Assembly: GCA_040954595.2 (NCBI GenBank)
Contig: CM082579.2
Location: 7,130,001-7,194,000 of the forward strand
From: Balanoglossus misakiensis
Lineage: Eukaryota; Hemichordata
Length of the DNA: 64,000 nucleotides
Reading direction: 5' to 3'
Shown: in pieces, positions 55,001 to 64,000 of the stretch
How positions within the stretch are numbered: position 1 is the first letter of the stretch
Layout of the letters: every line of letters starts with the position of its first letter
Position numbers and translations under genes: made by a program
Notes under the pieces: generated by a model
What the model was told of the DNA's origin: nothing
Seen by the model: only the letters and a program-made list of their open reading frames with translations
Database searches by the model: none

Positions 55001-58000
55001 CAGCCTGGAAGGACTGCAACCACAGAAGAGAGTAAGTATCTGTCTGTCAGCTTTTACCCTTTCACTCCCAGTTCCCTGTATAGCAACAGTTCTGATGACG
55101 TGGTTTTATATGGATCAGCACAAAAAGAACGCATACCACGTGACTATCGATTGATGAATGAGAACACAGAATATGGATGAGGTGTGATACAATGAGTTCT
55201 GATGCCTGCTTCATTTGCGTGTCCATTACAGATCTGTTGAATGATATTGGAGCCACTTTTATCAAGAGGTGTATAGACGCCATCGAAGGCAGGGGTGAGT
55301 ACTCCGATGATAAGGTTGGTAGTTCACTGATCACTGATCACTTTACAAATTACAGCTGTACCAATGATTGTTCGTACATCTGTGAACTGATGAGCACATT
55401 GCATGTTCTTACATCTCTGCAGGACTACATGAGCAAGGCCTGTACAGGGTCGTCGGTGTCAACTCCAAGGTCAATAAGTTAATGAATATGTGTTTAGGTA
55501 AGTCCAATAGCAGACTAGTTGGATGCCACTATCATCATCAGTGAAAAAATATTACTTGCCATTTGCTGACTTGACAAGTTTTCTACCTTATAAATGGTGA
55601 TATTTGTACATGAAATATTTACACACATGAAATTAATGGTGATGTTTTATAATATTTCTCTTCAAAGACAAAAGGAAAGCAGACAAAGTGAACTTGGATG
55701 ACCCTGGAGAATGGGAGGTGAAGACCATAACCAGTGCTCTCAAAACCTATTTCAGGTATGGGCGGCTGTCAGTATTTGAACTTGGCATATTTCATCGCTG
55801 ATGTTTACCTCAGAAACCATAGTGACTGTTGAAAATGAATACACATAGTTCAGGGACTACCTCTTTCATAGTGGAGTTTAATTAACTAAATTAACATACC
55901 AACTTTTCCACTGATAATACTCAGACTCTGGTTTCTGCTTCTCGTCTTTTCAGGAATCTACCCGAACCGTTGATGACATTCAAATGCCACGATGACTTCG
56001 TCACGGCCGCCAAGAAGGAATCAAGAACACTGAGAATAAATGACATACACGCCGTCGTTCACCAACTTCCAGAATCCAACTTTGAAATGCTAGAACTACT
56101 TATTGCCCATCTTCACAGGTGTGTTATAGACCTCATACATACATACATACATACATACATACATACATACATACAATCATGTACATGTATATGATATGTA
56201 CATTCATACATGTACATAAATACACATAAATACATACACACGCATTTTACAATGACATCTAAATACATATACATGTATAGGGGTAGATTTATGAAAAAAA
56301 CTACGATGTGCTGTTTTAATGCATAATGTGTGTATATATTGTTTGGCAGAGTTGCTCTGAACTGTGACAAGAATTTGATGACCACACCAAACTTAGGGGT
56401 TTGTTTTGGTCCAACGCTGATGAGACCAGAGGAAGAAACGGTAGCTGCAATCATGGAAATCAAATTTTGTAATATTGTCGTAGAAATCTTGATCAATGAA
56501 TATGAAAAAGTAAGTAATAGGGTTGGAGTGAACTTTTTATTCAAGTTTGAACTATTTGGTACAGAACATGAATTTGCTACATTTGATGTCATGTCCTTGA
56601 TGCTTGCATGAAATGGTATTGCATCCCCTTCATTCCCAAATTGTGGTTCAGCCTTCACCACTCAGACTATTCAGACTTCCCCACTCTGAAATGGGGGTGA
56701 AAGGGTGAAAACATGGAAAAAATAATTTTCATACCATTTTGTTCCCAATGTTTAGATTTTCAAGACCCCTCCGGACGGGGTGGAATTCGAAAAATCCAAA
56801 GTGCTACCACCATCAACGCCACCGATGTTGACCCTGTCGACACCACCACCCCGATCGCACAAACCACAAGCCCCACAACCACCGGTACAGGTTCCACAGA
56901 CAGTGCAGCAGCCCAAGGCACAGCAACAGTGGGGACAGTTGCAACCGTTGTCCTCCCAACCACCTGCCAATCTGAGAAAACCCAACAGACCAAGAGGTAT
57001 ATATAATTCAGGTGATTGTAAGTTTTTCTTTACTATTTGATCTGTACATTTACTGTAAAAGGTCATCTCAGTAACGCTGGAGCATCATGCAAGGCTAGGC
57101 AAGTATGGCATTTACTAATACTAATACATTTACTAAAGCTTTTAAAACTGCTGTTTTGATTGGTTATGGTGGTTTTTGATAGTCATCTGTTATCTAATCA
57201 AATCTAACGATAGAGCAGTCTCCTCTGGCTTAGTCCAGAAAAATAAGACGTACATTGTTTTGCAGAAAGGTTAATTTGATTGGTTGTGGTAACTTTATAT
57301 CTAATCATGTAGTGCAATGGTGATATCTGTGACCAGGCCCAATATGATCTGCATCATGGAGTTGAGGTGTATACCTTTCATCCATCCAGTCTTTCCAATC
57401 ATAGAAATGGTCTCTCAGATCAGAATAGAGATTTATAGTTGTCTTTGCTAAGAATGTGTTTTTTTTTCTGATTTCTGTTCCCGGCTTCAGATTCCAACCC
57501 TGAAAACCAGTTCACCGGAAGCAGCAGCAGCAGTTCAGAATCCATCAGCTCCCGATCATCATCGACCACCTATTCCTCCACATCTTCACCACCAGCTAAC
57601 AAAAAGAACCATTCCAATGCGGGTAAGATCAAGAAGTCCCTAAAATCTCCACTAAAGAGACTGGGTAAGATTCATCAAATTAAACAACAAAATACCATTT
57701 GGCATGATTAGACAAATCTCTCCCCCACTACCCCTACTTCAATAGTACGGTAGATCCCCATTCTTCCAAAACAAAAACAAAATTCAAAATTCCTATTCTT
57801 TATGTTTTCCTTCTGAATCACTTTAGTTTCTCTTCTGCTTGTTTTACACGTCCCGTGATTTATTCCAAACTAGAAAGCGTTCCTGCTTATTTGTGTTTAA
57901 TACTCATTCTTTTTTGTGGAGTAGACATCTGGCATATTGCTATTATTTGCATTGTTTTTTATTATTGATAACCTGTTTGAGCAGATTTCTGCCGATGATT

Positions 58001-61000
58001 GTTGGTTGCGTGTGATGAAATGCCGCGTGGAATGGTCTGGTTATCTGACTGTGAGGCCAGAAGTGAAAACAAAATGATCGATGTGGGATCCAATGTTTTA
58101 GTCTTACCATCAGGGACAACTACCCTCTGTGTCACTTTGCACTGTACACATAATGCTCAAGTGTTTGTAAATTTAGTATTGTTTTTCTTTTCTCGTTAAT
58201 GTGTGCATTGATTGTATTTCTCTCTGATGAAAATAATGCCTTCTTTTTTTTTTGCGATGTTGCTTGTATGTGTGTGTATGTCACGTGATATTTTCTATCA
58301 GTGTGCCGCGCTCTTCATGTATGCAATGTGAAGTCCAACGTGTGTTAAAAAGGGGTGCATTCATTACCTGGTGTGCGGGTCATACAATGTCTTTTTGAAT
58401 GCCGTGGACATCTCGTATGTGCTGCTGCTGAGGATCCACTGTTCTTTTCTTCGGAGTTTTCCAAAGCTGAAACTTTTCCTATCCTGGTGCTGCCTTTCCC
58501 TTGATTTTTGTCACAATCCACGGATCAATGTAAAATCCCTATCCCGACACTGGCGCCCCCTCACTCTGCGCAGTCTGTTCCCTCCTATCTCCAGAGTGGT
58601 TGTGCCCATTCATTTATAGGAACAGGATCATACTAATATTACACAGGGGGGGATTAGGGTGTGAGGTCGGAGGTGGCAACATATTTTCCCAATGGTGTGT
58701 GATAATACTTTAATATGCAATGTAACATAGTATACATTACCAGTAGAGCATTTATGTAAAATATAACAGGGTTTATACGCTCTGTGGAACACTTGGAAAA
58801 TCATGGAATCTGAAACCACTCCCAGAACGTCCTGAAAAGGAAAATTGAACCACATGTGATTGTGCATAAATTCAGAATTAATGTCTGTGAAATCATAATG
58901 TCAATCAAAGCATAATATTTAGCAACATTTCCTCTGTTTTATTTCAACTAACTACCGAGAATTTGTTTGCATTTCTGAACTTTTGAGTGAACAGAGTGTA
59001 TGAACCCTGTTCAAGTAATTGCATGGCATTTTCACAGCATGTCCCCTTAGTACCGCAACCTTCATTGTTAGAAGACTTTCATCATCGGTTACAACTGGTA
59101 GAACACCAAGGGATGAGCAGATCAATGTAGTATTGGGTACGGGGTGTTCAAGGGGTTAATAGCTACATACATGTAATGTAATGATGTTAAAATGTGAATA
59201 TACTAACCCGCACAGTAATCTCTATCTCCTTTCCTTCCAACACTGGCTTCTCCCACCGTAGCCAGGAGATCTATGCCGCTGATGCATCATCTCTATGGTA
59301 ACCAAATCTCCGTAACATCCGTTACAAATCTCCATCCTAAATGTGGCAAACCCCCGTGTATTTTTTTTTTGTCTGTCTCCGTCTTCCCCTTCCCTGCTTG
59401 TCTGCATGGTGTGTTGAGTTCAAACCAGGAGACCTTGCATGCCCTTTTTTGTCTAACTTTGTGTATTATTACAGTTAACTCTCCCACAGTCTTTATCGGT
59501 GATGTAAGTATAGTTCAACTCGAGTCCTCACCCACCTTACACCGCCAAGGTGAGACAACACCACTGTTTTACTTTCTGATTTTCTTTCTTTGCCATGTCT
59601 TCCTGTTTTGACTCTGTCCTACACAACACACATCTCACAGGTGGAGGGTTTTAGTTTTATTTCTTTATTTTCTTTCTAGTTCTGTCTTGATTATAGTATT
59701 TTTTCTTCTGTTACGTTATATTTTACATGCCCTGTGTCTCACACATTCACTTCATCTTGCTAACCATACAATGTTTAACTTTTTTTGCACTGTATGTATC
59801 ACAGACCTTTTAGTTCTGTTTTAAGCTCAGTGATGTACAATCAATGTATTGTACAGTTTTAAAGGCATATATAGCACTTAAGTACAGTACATGCTGTCTC
59901 CAGCAGTCCCCCAAGCAAGGCTACAGCACAGAAAAATGAATTACACATAGGGTGGTGATACTAACAGGTAGTGAGTCGCCCATTCTGACAGACCTGTTTA
60001 TACATGTTGAGCTGCCAAGTACATTTTTTCGTGATCAAACACAGTTGTAGGGACGATAGCTTATAACCAGGAAGTCAGTGAAATGCTAAGTTTGATATTG
60101 TTGTTATTTTCTGTACTGATCTTCATTCCGCATGTGTTTTGTTGATTTCTAGCACGCTCCAATTCATCTAATTCATCGAATAGCAGTGTGTCTGGTGGAG
60201 CTCCCCTGGCTAGACCCGATCACCTGTAAGTACTATACATCTCACAGCTCCAAGCCTCCATAGCCCTGGAATTTTAATATGGAAAGTCTTGAAAATCACT
60301 ATTCAAAATGTATGGATCTTGTCATACTGAAATGTTATACTGAAAAGGTGAGATTTTTTTGCAAATCCAGCTATTATTGGTGACAAATCGCAGTGACACT
60401 GGTAATGTTTACTTGCAGACCGATATCTGAAAGTGGTAAGTCGCCGATGGAGGAGAGAGGGAGGCTTTCATCGTCCACGTCTCTGTCCGCTAGTGGAACT
60501 GGAACTCCAACGACGTGAGTACACACTCTCTTTCATCATCCACTCTTGAAAATAATGAGTTTATCCAAAATGATGTCCGTCATTCTCTCATTCCTGTAGA
60601 AGAAAATATTGGTTTGCATCAGCATTTTATTTCATATTTCCGTTGATGTTTACTGATAGCATACCATTAAATTTTATTTCTCATTTTTTTCCTTTTTTTT
60701 TCTTTCATTGACAGGCCAGATACACCCGACTCCTTTAAGTATGTTCCATCATCCTTTGTTTTTATTCATCTCTCCATTTCATTTTTATTTTCCATGGAAT
60801 AGTTGCATGTTATACTAACAGAACAAGAATTGCAGTAATCATAGTATTTTTTACCCATGCAGATATGATGACAAGCTAAATGCCAAGCCTCTCAACATGC
60901 TTTGGGGAGTAGAACAATAAACTGAATATACGCCCCAATATCGTCGCAAAAATCACAGTATTAACCCTTCTACATGTGGTACACACCTAGAAACTAATAT

Positions 61001-61633
61001 GATGAACTTCTGATCGTAGTATTGAAATTAAACTTTTTTTGTGCCCTTTGATAAAATGCAGGAAATAAGAAATGATGATGATGTGTCCTGTGTTGTTTTG
61101 CTTTTTTTATTAACAGTGTATGCTTTCTGTTGTTTTTTAGAACTACGGGTTTGTGTGTACGGACTTTGTATGCGTGTGAAGCAGAGAATGAAAGTGAATT
61201 ATCATTTCAACCAAACCAAATTATCTATAATGGTAAGTATAGGAAGAAAAATGATAGCCCTATAAAAACTCCCATCTGTACATGAAAAACATCAGTGCTA
61301 CGTAATAGTTGTTAATAGCTACCAGTCTGAATGCTTTGATAACATAGTGGTTGGGGCTTCATTAGTATACTGTGATGATGATGATGATGGTGGTGGTTGT
61401 GGTTGTGGTGGTGATGATGGTGATGATGATGACGATGACGACGATGGTGATGATGGTGATGATGATGATGACGATGATGGTAGTGTACTTTATTGATTGA
61501 TTGATTGATTGATCAATTGATTCTGTTTGTTATTTCAGTCCATCCGTCTAAAGAACCAGGTTGGTTAGAAGGAACACTCAATGGTAAATATGGACTCATA
61601 CCTGAAAATTATGTGGAAGTCCTTCAGACATAG
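34068..61633 (+). CDS. ARHGAP26: GRAF-family RhoGAP (ARHGAP26/ARHGAP10/ARHGAP42 orthologue), BAR-PH-RhoGAP-SH3
   Basis: Core exons: 34068-34221, 37962-38057, 47340-47401, 48926-48997, 50402-50503, 51464-51574, 51936-51978, 52986-53047, 53188-53250, 53594-53660, 53838-53973, 54294-54350, 54615-54693, 54992-55031, 55232-55294, 55423-55497, 55668-55755, 55954-56118, 56350-56509, 56756-56996, 57491-57664, 60153-60225, 60419-60514, 60715-60738, 61141-61232 and 61539-61633. Phases close to 829 residues. The ATG has a strong Kozak context (CCCACCATGG). Domains: BAR about 1-240, PH about 260-368, RhoGAP about 380-560 with arginine finger near R411 (GLYRVVG), a Pro/Ser-rich linker about 565-770, and SH3 to the end (ALYDY-like [23 protein letters not shown]). 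The family stimulates GTP hydrolysis on RhoA/Cdc42 and shapes membranes in clathrin-independent endocytosis. The SH3 domain excludes oligophrenin-1. The symbol is a family label for a probable pre-duplication gene. Confidence 0.94.
34222..37961 (+). other. GRAF intron 1 (3.7 kb)
   Basis: The donor is GTAAGG after 34221 and the acceptor TTTCAG precedes 37962. No coding exon is recognised, and short ORFs in it lack family features. Confidence 0.7.
44168..44536 (+). pseudogene. Unrecognised ORF fragment in GRAF intron 2
   Basis: A 122-codon frame whose last 90 or so codons have a protein-like composition (for example [20 protein letters not shown]), followed about 30 bases later by AATAAA (about 44560-44567). 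I do not recognise the family. It could be the 3' end of a degraded retrocopy or transposon gene, or chance. Confidence 0.25.
44652..44669 (+). repeat. C homopolymer run
   Basis: About 18 uninterrupted C residues in GRAF intron 2. The length may be unreliable in sequencing. Confidence 0.85.
51210..51234 (+). repeat. G homopolymer run (about 25 bases)
   Basis: An uninterrupted G run in GRAF intron 5, just upstream of a small MITE-like element. It is capable of G-quadruplex formation on the sense strand of the pre-mRNA. Confidence 0.9.
51267..51358. mobile_element. Short MITE-like element of the AACCCTTTCA family
   Basis: A 92 bp segment begins AACCCTTTCA and ends TGAAAGGGTT, with AATG directly repeated on both sides (51263-51266 and 51359-51362). 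Partial relatives sharing CATCTGTAGAGGTCCAAC or CCCTTTC are seen near 9097-9131, 54719, 55058, 56690 and 63876. Confidence 0.55.
56128..56174 (+). repeat. (CATA)n microsatellite next to a GRAF splice donor
   Basis: About eleven CATA units start roughly ten bases after the donor that follows exon 55954-56118. Confidence 0.85.
59262..59297 (+). other. Candidate 36 bp cassette exon of GRAF
   Basis: The segment is preceded by a long pyrimidine tract and CCGTAG and followed by GTAACC. Its length is a multiple of three and it would insert in phase 1 between exons 57491-57664 and 60153-60225, adding [12 protein letters not shown] without a stop. It is supported only by splice signals and phase. Confidence 0.35.
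59475..59549 (+). CDS. ARHGAP26: Probable 75 bp cassette exon of GRAF
   Basis: The acceptor ATTACAG and the donor AAG|GTGAGA bound a phase 1-1 exon encoding [19 protein letters not shown] in the Ser/Pro-rich linker. Inclusion gives 854 residues and skipping gives 829, both in frame. An internal GTAAGT at 59504 could act as a shorter donor but would break the phase. Confidence 0.55.
60863..60920 (+). CDS. ARHGAP26: Alternative terminal exon of GRAF lacking SH3
   Basis: After the acceptor CATGCAG, the frame continued from exon 60715-60738 reads [19 protein letters not shown] and stops at TAA 60918-60920. The stop codon overlaps an AATAAA hexamer at 60916-60921. Use of this exon would give a protein of about 786 residues that keeps BAR, PH and RhoGAP but lacks the SH3 encoded downstream. 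Confidence 0.45.
61373..61513 (+). repeat. GAT/GGT-rich simple repeat and (GATT)n
   Basis: An imperfect trinucleotide tract of GATGAT, GGTGGT and GACGAC units is followed by GATTGATT units, in the last GRAF intron close to the final exon's acceptor at 61538. Confidence 0.85.
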
Positions 61634-64000
61634 CTGTCATGGTGACATCCTACTGGTACTGGATAATCACCACCGTAGTCATATTAATCTTGAGAGCAGA
61701 TTTCCTACGACAGCTTGTTACGTGATAGTGACATTTCCATTTTGGTATTCACATTGTCACACACATGACAAGCTGTCCCGGGGCTGCAGTTTAATTTTTA
61801 TAAAGGAAATTCCGACTGAGTTTTGATCAGTCACAGTGTATATGTATTTTTTTTTTCTGAATTATACAATAATCATGAGCATTATGCTAATTTCATGTAG
61901 AATTCATCTGTCTATGTGATTTACAGTTCATCTTTTGTAAGCTGAACCATTTGATGGTGCCACATATGTGTAGAATTATTATACATTGAACAATTTGAAT
62001 TTAAAATAAACAAAAGAAGTCCACATCTCTGGCACCAATGGCACTGCATGACAATAGGTTCCTAGATGCCCAGCTTTTTTCACTGGTTGCATGATTTTTT
62101 TAGCTACAGTTTTGTAAAGCGACTGATAATCTGGCTGGAGTGATATTCAGACCGTGACCCAAATACCTTGATTAATTGACTCTTCATTGAGGGAGGTATG
62201 ATGTATGTAATGGGGCTGGATTTTTTTTTCTTTTATCAATACAGATTATCAAGTGCCATATTGTGTCTTATATGATTTCTTTCCTGATCTATAACCTTTG
62301 ACCCAATCCAGTCTATTGCCAGTCTTCATTCAATGCTATGTTTCTGTGTTTGTGCCTAATTCATATTCGGGATATAAAATGGCCATCACCCAATCAGCGG
62401 GCTGCTCTTAAATTGGCATTCCTTGAGCCAATAAGAGCCTGTCTAAGCCACTAGACCAAACTCGTAGATCCATATTAGGAAGTGTTTCAAATGTATTGGT
62501 CAACTATAAGAGTCTTTATCAGGATATTTATCTTACTTCAAGAAAATCTTCTCAATAGATTTTAATTTCACTGCTCTACCAGCAAACGCAAACTAGAATT
62601 TCTAGGATTTTAAAATTTTATCAATGGTATCTTGTTAGTATTTAACAACAAATTGAGTGACAAAAGAACCTTGCATTAAAATCTCCATCTATGAACATAA
62701 TAAATTGTATGTATAGAATCTCAGGACCGATAATGCAGTCGGGTAGTCAACGAAGGAACAGGGCTGATATAGTGTACAAAGAGGCTATAAATAGTCCAAT
62801 TATAAAACATTCCTTTGTTCATGGATTCAGTATACTTTGAACCAAACTGATATTCCGGAAAGCATTTTTCTAGCATTGCATGGTCAGCCCTTGTAGGAAA
62901 AACGTAGCTCACCACAGAAAGAACTGTTTTTCTGTCCTTTCATTTTGTTCAATTTTTTTTTTGCTGCTGTGTATTTTATCAAACATTTTGACATGTATTT
63001 TGTCTAATTATGTCTATATATGACATTTCTTTCTTTGTTGAAAAATGATGTTTTCAATTTATAGGTTTACATAAACTGACCTCTAACCAAACATGTCAAT
63101 GCCATTCAAAGATTACATACCTTTCATGATTGTATTCCACTACATTTTTCTACTTGAAAAATTAAGTTAATTTGAAGTGTGGAAAATGCTTACATAAGAC
63201 TGTGTCTGATAGGAAGATGAATAACTCACTAGAATATGGTGGCCATTACAGCCAATCAAGGCAGTTCTTACAAAGGACAGCCTTGTTGTGAAGAAAGATT
63301 GTGTGTAGATCTGTGATATAGAATGTAAATGATGCATGGGCTTCCAGATTTTTTGGTTGACAGCTTTTCTTCCAGGTCAGTATTCTTGCAAAATTATGTA
63401 CAGATGTCTTCATGTGCTCTGAAAGGATTGAGTTTTACAGTAGTAAACTGCGGCCATTTCTGCTGCAGCTTTTGCTTAAAAATATTATTGGTAAATTCTT
63501 TGCCGCTATCCAATGTTTGTTTGACAGTTGACAATGAATACTACTTAGTCTTTGAAACTAAAAGTCCAAAATATTTGAAGTTTATAAAAGGGAAGATTTA
63601 CTTCATTGGAATTGCTGCTTATTCTGTAAGATAGGACGTAGGAAATGATGCATTGACTATTTCAGTTTTATTGCTTGAAACCTGTTGCTATTGGATGAGA
63701 AATTGTAGCATTGTAAGATTTTCACACCAGTAAACAAATAGAGGAGAAACTGTGTTTTCTAAATGCATAATAGTCATTAAATTGCACACAGAGAAATCTC
63801 CAGTAAAATGTTCTTGTAGTAATACCGGGTAACTTGGTCTGAAGACATTGTGGTGTTTACAAGTCTAGTTTGAACCCTTTCACCCCATTTTCACAGTGTC
63901 AATTCGACCCTGTGGAATGGGGCAAAAATATTGATGTTCAAACAAGCACTTGGTACTCTACCCACAAATGTTAGAAAAACACCACAAACTTCTGAGATAG
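61634..64000 (+). other. GRAF 3' untranslated region and downstream flank
   Basis: After the TAG at 61631-61633, the first clear polyadenylation hexamer AATAAA is at 62005-62010, giving a 3' untranslated region of about 0.4 kb if it is used. From about 62030 to 64000 no coding exon is recognised. The tail of the window (63872-63925) has a CCCTTTCACCCC repeat fragment. Confidence 0.55.

Noticed and set aside
55177-55482. 101-codon ORF across two GRAF exons
   Set aside because: It reads through the intron between exons 55232-55294 and 55423-55497; the spliced frame matches RhoGAP instead.
59504-59509. Internal GTAAGT as the main donor of the GRAF cassette exon
   Set aside because: Using it would leave a phase that does not join the next exon; the donor after 59549 keeps the frame.
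34068-61633. Assignment of the RhoGAP gene to oligophrenin-1 (OPHN1)
   Set aside because: A C-terminal SH3 domain is encoded by the last two exons, which fits ARHGAP26/10/42 and not OPHN1.

Overview
The window is eukaryotic, intron-rich and AT-rich, with long introns, many short microsatellites and foldback repeats. Gene content and order point to an invertebrate deuterostome, most likely a cephalochordate (amphioxus) or another early deuterostome. The species call is an inference from gene family content and repeat style. No RNA genes, CRISPR arrays or prokaryotic features were seen.

Layout from left to right. (1) 18-2055, minus strand: the 5' part of a PAR-bZIP transcription factor of the HLF/TEF/DBP family, running off the left edge, with a 5' flank that holds two canonical CACGTG E-boxes. 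(2) 6601-20434, minus strand: a complete 22-exon STXBP4 (synip) orthologue, 847 residues, with two PDZ domains, a Ser/Pro/Gln-rich linker, an EF-hand-like segment, coiled coil and WW domain. All splice phases close. (3) 21342-28028: a 6.7 kb DNA transposon with roughly 620 bp terminal inverted repeats and a 9 bp flanking direct repeat. Two overlapping minus-strand ORFs look like one transposase of about 1,550 residues split by a single-base frameshift; it carries zinc modules, an XPG/FEN-like nuclease and a C-terminal eight-cysteine module, which suggests an Academ-like element. (4) 30049-32988, minus strand: ZNF330 (NOA36), 10 coding exons, 290 residues. (5) 34068-61633, plus strand: a GRAF-family RhoGAP (ARHGAP26/ARHGAP10/ARHGAP42 group; BAR-PH-RhoGAP-SH3), 27 core exons, about 829 residues, plus a 75 bp cassette exon and an alternative terminal exon that would remove SH3.

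Relationships. STXBP4 lies directly upstream of the HLF-like gene in the same orientation, which is also the arrangement I recall at human 17q22. ZNF330 and GRAF are head to head, about 1.1 kb apart, sharing a region with ATF/CRE-, NRF1-, ETS- and YY1-like sites; their human relatives ZNF330 and ARHGAP10 both lie on 4q31. The most unusual mobile DNA besides the large transposon is a 1,183 bp non-autonomous element with 32 bp terminal inverted repeats and 7 bp target duplications, inserted 12 bases inside an STXBP4 intron. A 20 bp palindrome elsewhere, flanked by its own 7 bp duplication, looks like the excision footprint of the same family. Exon coordinates were derived by reading splice sites, reading frame and family similarity by eye.
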